Shown here piece by piece: positions 24,761 through 34,480 of a stretch of DNA of 64,000 nucleotides. How positions within the stretch are numbered: the first letter of the stretch is position 1; every line of letters starts with the position of its first letter. This DNA comes from Bradyrhizobium sp. LTSP849. Its GTDB lineage: Bacteria > Pseudomonadota > Alphaproteobacteria > Rhizobiales > Xanthobacteraceae. The stretch lies in contig NZ_JYMR01000016.1 in the NCBI RefSeq assembly GCF_000938255.1, forward strand, positions 62,001-126,000. The letters run 5' to 3'. The notes beneath the pieces are model-generated. The model did no database searches. It worked only from the letters and a program-made list of their open reading frames with translations, and had not been told where the DNA came from. The position numbers were made by a program, and so were the translations under genes.

Positions 24761-27613
24761 TCAGAAACGGTTCGCGCCCGCGGCGGTGAGCAGGCGAGCG
24801 GATCGCTTCAGGTCCTCGGTCGCAGCTCTTTCTTCGAAGCTCTCATACACAGACACGAGGATCTCGACCGCCTCCTTATTCCCTTCGTCGATTGCCATCT
24901 CCGCCATGTCATTCACGATCCGCAACTCGAGGGATCGCGCGCCGATGGCCAGGGCGGTTTCTCGCGCTCTACCAAACATGCCGCGGGCATGGTCACGCTC
25001 ACCAAGCGCCGCCATCGTCTGTGCCTTCACCCGAAGTAGTTCCGGCAGGCACCAGTTCTCCTTTGACTCGCGCTGTAGCGTGAACGCGAGCTCTACCGCT
25101 TCGTCGGCGTCGGCGGATCTGCCCATTCCTAGCAGGGCCTCGGCCAACACGCCGAGATACATCGGAGTGCGCACCAGGAATCCGTCGCGAACAAGATCAT
25201 CAACCGCCGCCCGCATGTCGTCGACTGCGTTCAAGCCACCCCGCGCGTGTCGACCGACGGAGGCGTAGAACCGGTGCACCGGCTCCCAGAGCGCAATATT
25301 CTCGCGGTCGAGGTTGCCCCGAAGGATGGTAGAATACCTCTCCAAGGCGTCGATCTGGCCGCTCCAGAGCGCGAGCGGCATGGCGACGAGCGCGAGGATG
25401 TTCGACTGGCCCATCAACTGGCCGATCTGCCCCGTCTTCAGCACCATCTCCTCGGCCATTGTAAGGGCACGCGCGGGTCGACCGGTCAGCCATGTCGAAA
25501 ATGCGAGCGTGCTGTGGATACTGACATACCTCTCCTCCTGATAGCGCGTGATCCTCGATGGGGGCATGCCGTGGGCAAGGTCCTCGGCGAGCCGCGCTAG
25601 TTTGGCGCACACGTCCGCCAATTTACCGAGATGCATTTCTGCCAGAGCACCCAACCTCTCCGCGTCGAGCAGCGATGCCTGGTCACCGACTTTCGCGGCG
25701 ATCAGGACAAAATCTTCCAAGAGGCTGACCGCCCGCTCGTTCCGGCCCGTGTAGATGAAGAAGACCGCCTGGCCGAACATTGCGGACAGGTATCGACCGA
25801 CGTCGCCGCTGAGTCCGGCGAAGTTGAGTGCGGAGTTCCAAGCTTCGTCCGTTTCGGCGTGGAGCTGCCGGGCAAGAGTCATGCTCCATGCCCGAGACAT
25901 CGCGAGCGTCGCTTTTTGCCAAGGCGCAACCGCCGTTGACGCGCAGCGGTTCAACGCCCTGTCGACCTGACATAGTTGCTCGTAGATGGACGATTGCTCG
26001 TTCCAAAGCCGGATCGCAGAGATCGCAAGGTTGACACCAAGGGATACATCGCCTTCGTCGCTGAAGCACCAGTCAAGAGCCTTGCGTAGGTCACCGGTCC
26101 GCGCCCAGTATCGCGCGCGCCAGATGCGATTGTCGACCCAGGCCCATTCGGCCTCGGAGTTTTCGAACGCGGCCAGCACGAGTTGCCCGTGTTGGCGCTG
26201 CGCGTCTTGAGCAAAGGGATCCTGGAGCAAGCGCTCCGCCGCGTAGCAACGGGCGCTTTCCAGTAACCGGTAACGTAGCTGCTCCCCATCGATCTCCGCC
26301 GACAGCATGGACTTGGCGACGAGGCCGCCTAGTGCCACGGTGGTCTGATAAGGGTCATACTGCACCAATCGAGCCATCCCGGCGACGTCGGTCCACTCGA
26401 AAGAACCAGCGAAGACTGACAGCAGTCGAAATATCGTCGACTCCTGGGCGGAGAGTAGCTGGTAGCTCCAGTCCAACATCGCCCAAAGCGTCCGATGTCG
26501 TGAATGCGTGGCTTGGTCGTCGTTCCGGAGTTCGCTGAGATGACGGCCAACGGAATCGAGGAGGGCTGCAGGAGAGAATCGATCGAGCTTCGCAGCCGCG
26601 ATCTCGATCGCGAGCGGAAGGCCGTCCAGCGCTTCGCAGAGGCTTGCAACGGTGTGGGCGTCGCGGTCCACCAACTTGTAGTCAGCCGTTTCAAACGCGC
26701 GCAACGCGAAGAGTTTGACCGAGGGATAGGCCAGTGCTTCCGTTGCGCTTTGCACATTTGCCCGGTCGGGGAACGCAAGAGGCTCGACGTGCTGTAGATT
26801 CTCGCTAGAGACTCCAAGCGGCTCGCGGCTGGTAGCGAGTAAGCGGCTGCTGATCTTCGCCTCGACGAGCCGTGCCGCAATCGTCGCGGCAGCGTGCAGT
26901 ACGTGTTCGCAATTGTCCAAGACAATCAATATGCGCCTGTGTTGCAGGTGTTGCACTACGGCCGAGACCAAGTCTGCCGGATGGCCGCGAACGCCTAGAG
27001 CCGTAGCCAAGAGATTTGGAACGAGCGCGGAGTCGTTGGTCGCGGACAGATCCACGAAGTGAACGCCGTCAGGAAATTCGTCATGTCTTGTGTGGGCGAC
27101 CGCGATGGCGAGGCTGGTCTTCCCCACGCCGCCGGGTCCGACAAGAGTCACAAGGCTTGTAAAGTCTAGTGCTCTGGCCACACCCTCTACATCGCGCTGC
27201 CGGCCAACGAGTGTGGAAGGCGCGGGCAGACTGGAGACAATCGGCGGATCGTCAACTGAGAAACCCTCAATTTCGATGGGTTCCGTCTGGAGGCGCCCCA
27301 CAAACTGGTATCCGTGTCCTGCGACTGTCGCGATGTAGGTTGCTTGAGGAAGAGTATCTTCGAGCGCCCGGCGCAAGCTACTGATGTGGACCTTCAGATT
27401 AGATTCGTCGACGAAGACGTTAGGCCAGGCGAACTCAATCAGCTCGTTCTTGCTGACCTCCTCTCCGGCCCGCATCAGCAGCAGGTGCAAAATGTCCAGC
27501 GCCCTGCCACCGAGCTTCAGAGGACGGTTTTCCCGCACCAAGACCTGTTGGCTTGGAATGAGCCTGAACGGCCCGAACGCAAATGCAACATCGACACTCG
27601 GATTAACTCGCAT
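24761..27613 (-). CDS. Winged-helix/AAA-type (NB-ARC, STAND) ATPase regulator
   Basis: 950 aa. Residues ~8-105 form an OmpR/CadC-type winged helix (FRLIPSQQVLV...LGGRALDILHLLL...NVFVDESNLKVHISSLRRAL). Then a STAND ATPase domain with Walker A LVGPGGVGKTSLAIAVAH (~160) and Walker B RRILIVLDNCEH (~228), and a long helical C-terminal half probably made of TPR-like repeats. Such AfsR/LuxR-MalT-like proteins bind ATP, oligomerise on sensing a ligand and activate transcription. The gene is isolated, with no recognisable partner immediately upstream. Confidence 0.88.
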   Translation of the reverse strand: MRVNPSVDVAFAFGPFRLIPSQQVLVRENRPLKLGGRALDILHLLLMRAGEEVSKNELIEFAWPNVFVDESNLKVHISSLRRALEDTLPQATYIATVAGHGYQFVGRLQTEPIEIEGFSVDDPPIVSSLPAPSTLVGRQRDVEGVARALDFTSLVTLVGPGGVGKTSLAIAVAHTRHDEFPDGVHFVDLSATNDSALVPNLLATALGVRGHPADLVSAVVQHLQHRRILIVLDNCEHVLHAAATIAARLVEAKISSRLLATSREPLGVSSENLQHVEPLAFPDRANVQSATEALAYPSVKLFALRAFETADYKLVDRDAHTVASLCEALDGLPLAIEIAAAKLDRFSPAALLDSVGRHLSELRNDDQATHSRHRTLWAMLDWSYQLLSAQESTIFRLLSVFAGSFEWTDVAGMARLVQYDPYQTTVALGGLVAKSMLSAEIDGEQLRYRLLESARCYAAERLLQDPFAQDAQRQHGQLVLAAFENSEAEWAWVDNRIWRARYWARTGDLRKALDWCFSDEGDVSLGVNLAISAIRLWNEQSSIYEQLCQVDRALNRCASTAVAPWQKATLAMSRAWSMTLARQLHAETDEAWNSALNFAGLSGDVGRYLSAMFGQAVFFIYTGRNERAVSLLEDFVLIAAKVGDQASLLDAERLGALAEMHLGKLADVCAKLARLAEDLAHGMPPSRITRYQEERYVSIHSTLAFSTWLTGRPARALTMAEEMVLKTGQIGQLMGQSNILALVAMPLALWSGQIDALERYSTILRGNLDRENIALWEPVHRFYASVGRHARGGLNAVDDMRAAVDDLVRDGFLVRTPMYLGVLAEALLGMGRSADADEAVELAFTLQRESKENWCLPELLRVKAQTMAALGERDHARGMFGRARETALAIGARSLELRIVNDMAEMAIDEGNKEAVEILVSVYESFEERAATEDLKRSARLLTAAGANRF

Positions 27614-27947
27614 CGCTTTCGTTCATCCCTGAGTATTGCGCGACCACCATCGCTCGCATCCCGTGGCAACGGTGCCGGAGGTCGGTTACCGCGGGTTTCC
27701 GCGTCTGTACCAGCCGCCGGCGGTCTCATGATGGGTCGGCGCGACCCAGGAACCGCATCCCGCAATTCCGATACCGTGCGACTTCCCGGCTGCGATGCAC
27801 GTCGCGACCGTACGGATGGTTGACGACCGGCTGCTGCCCCGACTCGACGCGTTGGCGAACCTGATCGAGACCAAGCCGGCTGGCTGGATGGAAGTGGTTA
27901 AGAGAAGCACTCCACCTCACCGTAAACAAGGAGTTTGAGTACAGAAC
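27614..27947. other. Intergenic region, possible gene remnant
   Basis: A forward frame ending near 27940 (VRMVDDRLLPRLDALANLIE...) has protein-like composition but no recognisable family or ribosome site. It may be a remnant. Confidence 0.2.
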
Positions 27948-29240
27948 CTAGCTGGATTCGCTAACTTCCGCGCGGTCAGTCTGCAGACACGGCCTGACCG
28001 TCATGAACGGTCGGTGCGGCTGCACCGCCCATAGGCACGCAGCCGCCCCGATGCCCGATGCCAACAGGAGGAACCGAACCATCCCCCAGTCTCCGGATGT
28101 TGCGACCATGATGGCGGCGATTAGGGGAGCAAGTCCGAGGCCGACTCCGCCGAGGACCTGCACCCACGCAGTCGGGAATCCGCCTGCGCCAGATGTTGCA
28201 TCCTGAACTGCCGACCACAACACGACTTGTCCGATCCCAACGAATGCCATACCGGCACATGTGAACAACATCATTGTGATGAGACCGTTCATGGACATGC
28301 CGATCGCGAAGCAGGTCCCGCTGCCGATCATGGCGATGCCTCCCACGGGAACGCGCGCAACAAAGAGTGACTTGGTCCTCTTCAAAATCGCATCCGAGAG
28401 GATGCCGCCCGTCAGAACCGCGAGATAAAGCGCGACGAAGGGTGCGGACGAGAGCCAGCCGGTCTCGATAAGCGAGATGTGGCGGTCATGTGCGAGGTAG
28501 ATCGGCAGCATGACGTAGACAAAGCTCTGGACGCCCGAGAATAGCAGGTAGGCGGTGGCGAGCGCATGGATGCGCGGTTGCTTCATCGTCTCGATCAGTC
28601 GCAGTCCGCTCCAATCGCGACTCGTCAGTGTGGCCTGAGGCCGCCGGAGGTTGGTGACCGCAAATACAAGCAGGCTAATGCCGAAGAAAACTCCGCATAT
28701 TCCGAAGACCCGGAAGCATGCACGCCAGCCCCATTCGCTGGCTATCACAGCAGTCAAAGGCCCGCTTACGATGGCCCCGAAATAGGCGGCACCCAGCAGC
28801 GCCGCGCTACCGCGCGAGCGCAGCCGGAGCGGCACTTCCCGTTCGAGGATCATCACGCTGGACAACCAGTCCGGTGCCTGCAGCACGCCCATCGATGCCC
28901 TCAAAAACATGAGACTCATTGGACCGATCGCGAACGGCGTTATTAGGACGGCGAACGACCAGCCGGAGACGCATAGCCCTATTGTGAGCAATGGTCCGAG
29001 GCGGGCGGCAAGCCAGGCTCCCGGGATTTGGAACATCGCGTAAGACCAGGCACCCACGGCTAGTATCTGGGTGATCGTGACGAGATCGAGTTCGAACTCC
29101 TTCTGGATCATCGGGGCTAGAATGACGATGACCTGTTTGTCGATATTCATCAGAAATGCCGCCGGCATCACGGTCAGGGTTAGCTTGAGCCATGGGGCTC
29201 GAGCACCAATATCACCCGTAATTTCTCCGGAAGGCGGCAT
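27948..29240 (-). CDS. MFS transporter, anion:cation symporter (ACS)-like
   Basis: 430 aa from the ATG at 29240 (AGGAG 5 nt upstream). Helix 1 carries MNIDKQVIVILAP, and the loop after helix 2 reads GAWLAARLGPLLT; about twelve hydrophobic segments follow. The ACS-like pattern suggests uptake of an organic anion such as a glucarate, phthalate or tartrate analogue. There is no linked catabolic gene in the same direction, so the substrate stays open. Confidence 0.87.
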   Translation of the reverse strand: MPPSGEITGDIGARAPWLKLTLTVMPAAFLMNIDKQVIVILAPMIQKEFELDLVTITQILAVGAWSYAMFQIPGAWLAARLGPLLTIGLCVSGWSFAVLITPFAIGPMSLMFLRASMGVLQAPDWLSSVMILEREVPLRLRSRGSAALLGAAYFGAIVSGPLTAVIASEWGWRACFRVFGICGVFFGISLLVFAVTNLRRPQATLTSRDWSGLRLIETMKQPRIHALATAYLLFSGVQSFVYVMLPIYLAHDRHISLIETGWLSSAPFVALYLAVLTGGILSDAILKRTKSLFVARVPVGGIAMIGSGTCFAIGMSMNGLITMMLFTCAGMAFVGIGQVVLWSAVQDATSGAGGFPTAWVQVLGGVGLGLAPLIAAIMVATSGDWGMVRFLLLASGIGAAACLWAVQPHRPFMTVRPCLQTDRAEVSESS

Positions 29241-29509
29241 CAAGCTCCTACTTTCTTATTGCGATTCCATCGACGTCTATGATTTGAAAATTGGCAGGTA
29301 GGCGGGCATCTTAAGGTCTCATCGCCTGCGTTAATATGGGGATCTACCTCAATTTGCCGGAGCGCCTTCGCGCCCTGTGTGATCACAAGGCCTAGTTGAG
29401 GCTTCGTCGGGAAGATAAGCCAAGGTGCAAACGTGCGGCCATTTTGAGATCGCGCTGCCGCCGGCGGCGGCTCTCTCGTCGTCAATCCCTTGAAGTCAAA
29501 GGTCGGGCA

Positions 29510-29611
29510 TGGGAGTGCCACCACAACAACGACAGACCTCACGCCCCCCTCGGCAACTTGACGCCGAACGAGTTCGCACGACAAACTCGAACAACCCGAG
29601 AAATTGCCTAG
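29510..29611 (+). mobile_element. IS3-family transposase (OrfB) C-terminal remnant
   Basis: The forward frame ends ECHHNNDRPHAPLGNLTPNEFA and a short tail, matching the IS3-group OrfB end (YN..RPH..LGN.TP.EFA). The catalytic DDE part, OrfA and terminal repeats are not visible. The surrounding gap 29241-29863 otherwise shows no gene. Confidence 0.65.
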
Positions 29612-29863
29612 CATCTGGACCACAAAACGGGGCAGCTCCAACCATGGCCCAAACATGCTTCAGGGGGACGACTTCAAGGGGGCAGATCACCAAAAGCAGA
29701 CGTCGCGTTTTCAGCCGAGTGGCATTCCAAACATTGGGCCGGATGGTGCGGAGGTCGCGGTCGGCATAGCCTCGATAGAGTTGAAAGAGCCGCCTACTCG
29801 TCGCGATGTACAGTGAGCGTTCGGTAAGCGATCTAGCGCTGGTCAGCGTATACGGCGCAGGCG

Positions 29864-30667
29864 TTAGTTTGAATGTCGCATGTTCGCAGCTGCTTCCGCG
29901 ACTTGAGTCTCGCGCAGTGCGCGCCGTTTGGTTGAGTCGGCCAACACGGCGGCCACGATCTCCGGTGGCGAAGTATAAGGCGTGCCTCCCGTGAACGGAG
30001 GCGCTGGATCGTACTCCATGGCAAGCTGGATCTTGCGAGCAATCTTTTCGCCAGCGAGGTCGGCCACTACGCGGAGCGCCATATCGATGCCTGACGTTAC
30101 CCCACCCGACGTGTAGATATTGCCATCTACGGTCATTCGATCGTTGGAGACCGTCGCGCTAAAATTTGTAAGGAGGTCGCGGGCCTGCCAATGCCCGCCA
30201 GATCGCCGGCCAACCAGAAGACCAGCCGCCCCAAGCAGCAAGGAGCCGGTGCAAACGCCAAAGATGTATTGGGAGTGGGCCGCTTCCCGTTTGACGTATG
30301 CGACCCACCCGGGATCAAGCATCGCCGTATCGATTCCCGTGCCTCCAGGGATAACAATAATATCGCTCTTTTTGGCGGTCTCGCGTGTGACATTCGGGAC
30401 TAAACGAAGTCCACGGTCTGTTCGCACGGGATCCATTGTTGCCGCAACAAGATCGACGGTCCATCCCGGCGTGCGAGAAAGCACTTCGAATGGACCGGTA
30501 ATGTCGAGCTGCACCATGTCGGGTACGGTCACGATATTGCAATGCGTCGGCTGTTTCATTGATGGTTCATCCGGATTGTCTTCCGCCGCCTGGACAACAT
30601 TGCTACTGTGAATGATCGCCGAAGCGGAAATTGCGAAAGCCAAGGCATCACGCCGCGTCAGTTTCAT
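29864..30667 (-). CDS. Exported DJ-1/PfpI family protein
   Basis: 267 aa. A Tat-like signal (MKLTRRDALAFAISASAI) suggests export. The DJ-1/PfpI domain follows: VTVPDMVQLDITGPFEVLS, DIIVIPGGTGID, the nucleophile elbow FGVCTGSLLLG with Cys, then TSGGVTSGIDMAL. The same fold forms the sensor half of GlxA-type AraC regulators, and such a regulator is encoded divergently 83 bp away. Isonitrile hydratases and class I glutaminase-like enzymes share this architecture. An exported member is less usual; function unknown. Confidence 0.87.
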   Translation of the reverse strand: MKLTRRDALAFAISASAIIHSSNVVQAAEDNPDEPSMKQPTHCNIVTVPDMVQLDITGPFEVLSRTPGWTVDLVAATMDPVRTDRGLRLVPNVTRETAKKSDIIVIPGGTGIDTAMLDPGWVAYVKREAAHSQYIFGVCTGSLLLGAAGLLVGRRSGGHWQARDLLTNFSATVSNDRMTVDGNIYTSGGVTSGIDMALRVVADLAGEKIARKIQLAMEYDPAPPFTGGTPYTSPPEIVAAVLADSTKRRALRETQVAEAAANMRHSN

Positions 30668-30750
30668 CTGTATCTCCGCTCAGGAACTTGACAGAACCGT
30701 TTGCCTCGCAAACATGTATGTCTGTGTCGTTCATGATCAGCGGCGTGTAT

Positions 30751-31722
30751 ATGTCAAACAAGCGACAGAAACTGCCATCAAGACTGGTTTTGATATTGGC
30801 GTTTGACGGTGTCCAGATTATTGACATCGCCGAGCCAGCCCAAGTTTTAAGCACAGCTAACGAAGAAGGTGCGGACCCACACTACGATGTCCGAATCGTT
30901 GCGCTTAAAGCCGGTTTGATCGAGAGCGAATCCGGCTTCGCTATATTGGCTGGGGAGATTCCAAAAGAGGGCGCGGTGGACACGCTCGTGGTACCCGGAG
31001 GGCCTGGCGTTCATATCCTCCGAAAGAATCCGTTAGTGAACATTGCACTGAATGACTTGAGCCAACGCGCCGCTCGGGTTTGCTCTGTTTGTACGGGCTC
31101 CTTCCTTCTGGCCGAGGCAGGCATTTTGGACGGTCGCCGGGCGGTTACGCACTGGCGCTCCACCGATCGCTTAGCCAGAGAGTTTCCAAATGTGAAAGTT
31201 GATCCCGATCCAATATTCCTGAACGACGGACCCGTGTGGACGACGGCTGGCGTCACCGCTGGTATCGACCTCACCCTAAGCTTGGTGCAACAGGACCACG
31301 GTGCGGCACTTTCCGCGCGCGTCGCCCGCCGCCTCGTCGACTATATGCGGCGAGCCGGCGGTCAGAAGCAGTATAGTGAGCCTTTGGCGTTACAGGCGGC
31401 GAGCGGGGCACCCTTCGATGCCTTGAGTTGCCAGATTGCAGGCGATCCTCGTCTGCAGTGGACCGTGGAGAAAATGGCCGAGACGGCCGGCCAGTCGCTG
31501 CGAACGTTTCATCGCCGGTTTGAAGCGGCTACGGGCCAGTCTCCTGCCAAGGCGGTCGAGAAGATCCGGTGCGATCTCGCACGGTCGCTTCTTCACACAA
31601 CAGATATGAGTCTTGGGCAGATTGCCGATCGCACGGGGCTAGGCTCCGAGACTCCGCTCAGACGTGCGATGACCCGACAGTTCTGCGTAAATCCGGGCGA
31701 GATGCTCGACCGGTTTGCATGA
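30751..31722 (+). CDS. GlxA-type AraC regulator with DJ-1/PfpI sensor domain
   Basis: 323 aa from the ATG at 30751; several upstream in-frame starts exist but precede the conserved LVLILAFDGVQIIDIAEPA opening. Residues 10-190 form a DJ-1/PfpI domain with Cys in CSVCTGSFLLAEAG; residues ~220-320 are the AraC DNA-binding domain (VEKMAETAGQSLRTFHRRFE, then LGQIADRTGLGSETPLRRAM). Divergent from the exported DJ-1/PfpI gene, which is probably its target. Homologues respond to betaine, amino-acid or amide-type ligands. Confidence 0.88.
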   Translation: MSNKRQKLPSRLVLILAFDGVQIIDIAEPAQVLSTANEEGADPHYDVRIVALKAGLIESESGFAILAGEIPKEGAVDTLVVPGGPGVHILRKNPLVNIALNDLSQRAARVCSVCTGSFLLAEAGILDGRRAVTHWRSTDRLAREFPNVKVDPDPIFLNDGPVWTTAGVTAGIDLTLSLVQQDHGAALSARVARRLVDYMRRAGGQKQYSEPLALQAASGAPFDALSCQIAGDPRLQWTVEKMAETAGQSLRTFHRRFEAATGQSPAKAVEKIRCDLARSLLHTTDMSLGQIADRTGLGSETPLRRAMTRQFCVNPGEMLDRFA

Positions 31723-32226
31723 CTTCGCACATAAGGCACTCGCTGCGTCTATCCGGATGGTATCACAAATGCCATGCCACTTTGGTGAGGAAGCTCGGTC
31801 CCACAATCTAAAATACACGTGCGTTTTCAACTTGAGTCACGAGCCAGATTCGGAGGCACTATCTCGAGTTCAATGGGAAACATGCAGACTGCCTTGAGCC
31901 AAATGTCTGCATTGGTTGATTCGCTACATGGCCGGCCCAGCGGCAACTCTGGCCATGTCCTCTATGCCGCCAAAAGCGGAAGTGAATTCAGACCATTAAC
32001 AGCTTCGCGGTCAGCTAGTGCGGCTTGTGGTGTTCTCGTAAGCATTCCCATTCGTCATAGGCATGCGTGTCCTGGAGTCGTGCCTCCAGAAATCTGTCAC
32101 CGATGGCGACAGTCGGGGACGGATCCAGCGCGTTCCATTGCGGTTCGTTCCACGAATTGAGCTCTGGGCAGGCCGCGATCGGCGACGTAGTCATCATCCA
32201 TCACACGCCTATAGAAAGCATCGCCA
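31723..32226. other. Intergenic region without supported gene
   Basis: Short frames only. A 60-codon reverse frame at 32015-32197 follows the GntR gene in the same direction but has no convincing ribosome site or family; it is not called. Confidence 0.45.
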
Positions 32227-33006
32227 TCATCGCTTCGGATTAACGACTTCCGCGCCGATATTGCGCACGCTTTCATCGAGTTCGATATCAAGTTGAACTC
32301 GGCCCGAGGCATAACGCGATGCACCGAAGTCGACAGGAGCACCTGCCTGATCCACATAAGTACTTTCAACGACGAGTATTGGATGCGGCAATCCGAACAC
32401 TTCCGTTTCCTCCTGATCTGGCATCCGCGCCATTACTCGGACCCTCTGGCGCTTCGAGTGCACTCCGTAGGACAAAAGAGCAGCGCGAATTGATCCTTCG
32501 GTTTGGTAACGCTCGATGAGATCCGGAAAACGGTCCATCGGGAAGCTATGACGCGCAATGAGAACCGGTTCCCCATTTGCGCGGCCGATGGAATCGAGAA
32601 ATACGGTTGGTATTCCGTCGTCAATTTGCAACACATGCGCAACTGCGCCTGACGCTGGAGCTACACCGGACGAGATGAGCTCCACACTGGATGATTGGCC
32701 ACCAAGAGCCACGGCCTCCCAAAAGCGCGTCGACGAGGCTAGTTGGTAGTTGAGCACATCCTGACGAACGAACGCACCTCGTCCATTCTCCACGCGGACA
32801 ATCTTGTTGCTGACGAGTTCCGCAAGGGTGCGGCGGATCGTGTGACGGTTCACGCCAAACCGCTCAGCAAGGGCCGCTTCGCTTGGAAGCTTGTCACCGG
32901 GGACGAACTGCCCACTCCATATTTCGCCGATGAGTACCTGCTCGACCTGCTTCCAAACGGCAGTGCCCTTTCGGCGTTCGTGGACGGGAAGCGATTGTGT
33001 TGACAT
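32227..33006 (-). CDS. GntR/HutC family regulator, PhnF-like
   Basis: 259 aa. The N-terminal winged helix reads WKQVEQVLIGEIWSGQFVPG, then LPSEAALAERFGVNRHTIRRTL, and the C-terminal ~160 residues form a UTRA effector domain (TVFLDSIGRANGEPVLIARH; LVVESTYVDQAGAPVDFG). This is the PhnF subgroup that controls phosphonate genes in many proteobacteria. It is divergent from the GNAT gene and 0.5 kb from the OTC-amidase-Phn operon. Motifs TATCTAT and AGGTAGC upstream recur in the phnC promoter region at 39.5 kb, which supports it as the cluster's repressor. Confidence 0.85.
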   Translation of the reverse strand: MSTQSLPVHERRKGTAVWKQVEQVLIGEIWSGQFVPGDKLPSEAALAERFGVNRHTIRRTLAELVSNKIVRVENGRGAFVRQDVLNYQLASSTRFWEAVALGGQSSSVELISSGVAPASGAVAHVLQIDDGIPTVFLDSIGRANGEPVLIARHSFPMDRFPDLIERYQTEGSIRAALLSYGVHSKRQRVRVMARMPDQEETEVFGLPHPILVVESTYVDQAGAPVDFGASRYASGRVQLDIELDESVRNIGAEVVNPKR

Positions 33007-33016
33007 GCGAATCCGG

Positions 33017-33045
33017 ATACCTATCTATGTTCCTCTACAGGTAGC
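33017..33045. promoter_or_regulatory. Candidate PhnF-like operator upstream of GNAT/GntR
   Basis: TACCT (33019-33023) and AGGTA (33039-33043) form an inverted repeat. Inside it TATCTAT (33022-33028) and AGGTAGC (33039-33045) match elements in the phnC/argE-like divergent region. The reverse complement ATAGATA resembles the TATAGAC-type cores known for HutC/PhnF regulators. Confidence 0.4.
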
Positions 33046-33056
33046 AAGGCAGCGCG

Positions 33057-33509
33057 ATGGATTCAACACCTGATGGAACGACTGGCCTCCCGCCCATCGA
33101 GGGAGCGTCCCATGCCGATCGAGAGGCGATCGTTCGCCTTTGGGAGCGAGCTGGCCTCGTCGCAAGCTACAATGATCCCGGCGATGACTTCGACTTCGCC
33201 GTTGCAAAGTCCAATTCGGACGTCCTTGTTGTACGCGAGCACGGAGCGATCATCGCATCTGTGCTCGTGGGACACGATGGTCACCGTGGTTGGCTTTGGT
33301 ACGTATCCGTCGATCCCGATCATCAAAAGCGGGGGCTCGGCGTTGCCGTGGTTACGGCGGCCGAAAGCTGGCTCGCCCGGCGAGGCGTTCGCAAGGTCAT
33401 GTTGCTCGTCCGCGAAACCAATACAGCGGTCGTCAAATTCTACGACAGGCTGGCGTATGAAACTGTTCCTCGAACGGTCATGCAGAAATGGCTGGTTCCC
33501 CCGAACTAA
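33057..33509 (+). CDS. GNAT family N-acetyltransferase (YpeA-like)
   Basis: 150 aa. The acetyl-CoA loop is VDPDHQKRGLGVAVV (~85-100), followed by VRETNTAVVKFYDRLAYETV, the usual GNAT ending; it is closest in layout to YpeA-type acetyltransferases. In this setting, next to a PhnF-like regulator and a phosphonate-type transporter, it could N-acetylate the amino group of the imported compound, as PhnO does for aminoalkylphosphonates. That role is inference. Its 3' end overlaps the convergent OTC gene by 4 bp. Confidence 0.85.
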   Translation: MDSTPDGTTGLPPIEGASHADREAIVRLWERAGLVASYNDPGDDFDFAVAKSNSDVLVVREHGAIIASVLVGHDGHRGWLWYVSVDPDHQKRGLGVAVVTAAESWLARRGVRKVMLLVRETNTAVVKFYDRLAYETVPRTVMQKWLVPPN

Positions 33510-34480
33510 CCGACGAGCGAGCGTAACAATGCCATCTGCATGTATTTTCGGTTCTCCGCCTGGTCGAGAACGATCGACCGCGCGCCGCGCAGAACGTCAC
33601 TGCTGATCTCCTCACCCGGATGCGCCGGGAGGCAATGCATGACAAGCGCGTGGCTAGGGGCGCGTGCAACAAGCTCTTTATTGACTTGATAACCGGAGAA
33701 GGCGTTGAGCCTTCGATCGCGCTCTGCTTCCATACCCATCGATACCCAAGTATCGGTGTATATGACGTCGGCATCGGTAACGGCGTGTACCGAGCTAGCT
33801 GATAGTTTTGCGAACTTGCCGGCCTTGGCGAGAGAGTCCGGAGATGGCTCGTATCCTGGTGGCGTGGCGATCGTCAAATAGACGCCATAGGCGGATGCTA
33901 CCTCAAGCAACGATGCACACACGTTATTGCCATCCCCAACGTACGCAACCTTCAACCCGCGCAGATCTCCGAAGACTTCCGCCATAGTCATGTAGTCGGA
34001 GAGCGCTTGGCAGGGATGATGGAGATCGCTCAGTCCGTTTATGATCGGAACATCGACGGCGTCGCGCATCGTCACCAAGTCTGAATGGTTGCGCACGCGG
34101 GCAACGATCGCATCATAATATCTCGCAATCACTCGAATTTCGTCTTCAAGATCGGACAAGATAAAGTTGCTCGTGTTCCAGTCGATGACGGATGCGCAGC
34201 CCCCCATGTCCCATATGCCGACTTCGAAGGAACAGCGTGTCCGGGTCGACGTCTTTTGAAAGAGCAGTGCAATGCGCTGATTGGCCAACGCGCGTGAAAC
34301 ATCGACCGTACCGCGCTTGATTGCGAGGCCGTCGCGCAACAATTCTGCCAAGACAGGCGGCGGCAGGTCGGAAGGCGCAAGCAATGCTTGCGCCTTCCGC
34401 GGAGGCGAGACCAATCGATGTTGTTGCCGCGTTATGACCGAGTTTGCGGCATCAGCCCGGTCTTGAGGTCGTGTGCTCAT
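33506..34480 (-). CDS. Ornithine carbamoyltransferase
   Basis: 324 aa. All diagnostic motifs are intact: carbamoyl-phosphate loop STRTR (78-82), HPCQ (155-158), the ornithine-binding DTWVSMG (243-249) and HCLP (282-285). SMG marks a true OTC rather than an acetyl- or succinyl-ornithine transcarbamylase. It interconverts ornithine plus carbamoyl phosphate and citrulline plus phosphate. Its ATG overlaps the amidase stop (ATGA), so it is the last gene of a six-gene reverse operon starting with phnC. A second OTC outside the arginine pathway suggests catabolism or target protection. Confidence 0.92.
   Translation of the reverse strand: MSTRPQDRADAANSVITRQQHRLVSPPRKAQALLAPSDLPPPVLAELLRDGLAIKRGTVDVSRALANQRIALLFQKTSTRTRCSFEVGIWDMGGCASVIDWNTSNFILSDLEDEIRVIARYYDAIVARVRNHSDLVTMRDAVDVPIINGLSDLHHPCQALSDYMTMAEVFGDLRGLKVAYVGDGNNVCASLLEVASAYGVYLTIATPPGYEPSPDSLAKAGKFAKLSASSVHAVTDADVIYTDTWVSMGMEAERDRRLNAFSGYQVNKELVARAPSHALVMHCLPAHPGEEISSDVLRGARSIVLDQAENRKYMQMALLRSLVG

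Noticed and set aside
24761..27613. Anti-phage STAND (Avs-like) defence gene
   Set aside because: The N-terminus is a transcription-factor winged helix and no nuclease, protease or other effector domain is visible.
33506..34480. Phaseolotoxin-type resistance locus
   Set aside because: The OTC looks like a standard enzyme, and no toxin biosynthesis genes (amidinotransferase, peptide ligases) are nearby.
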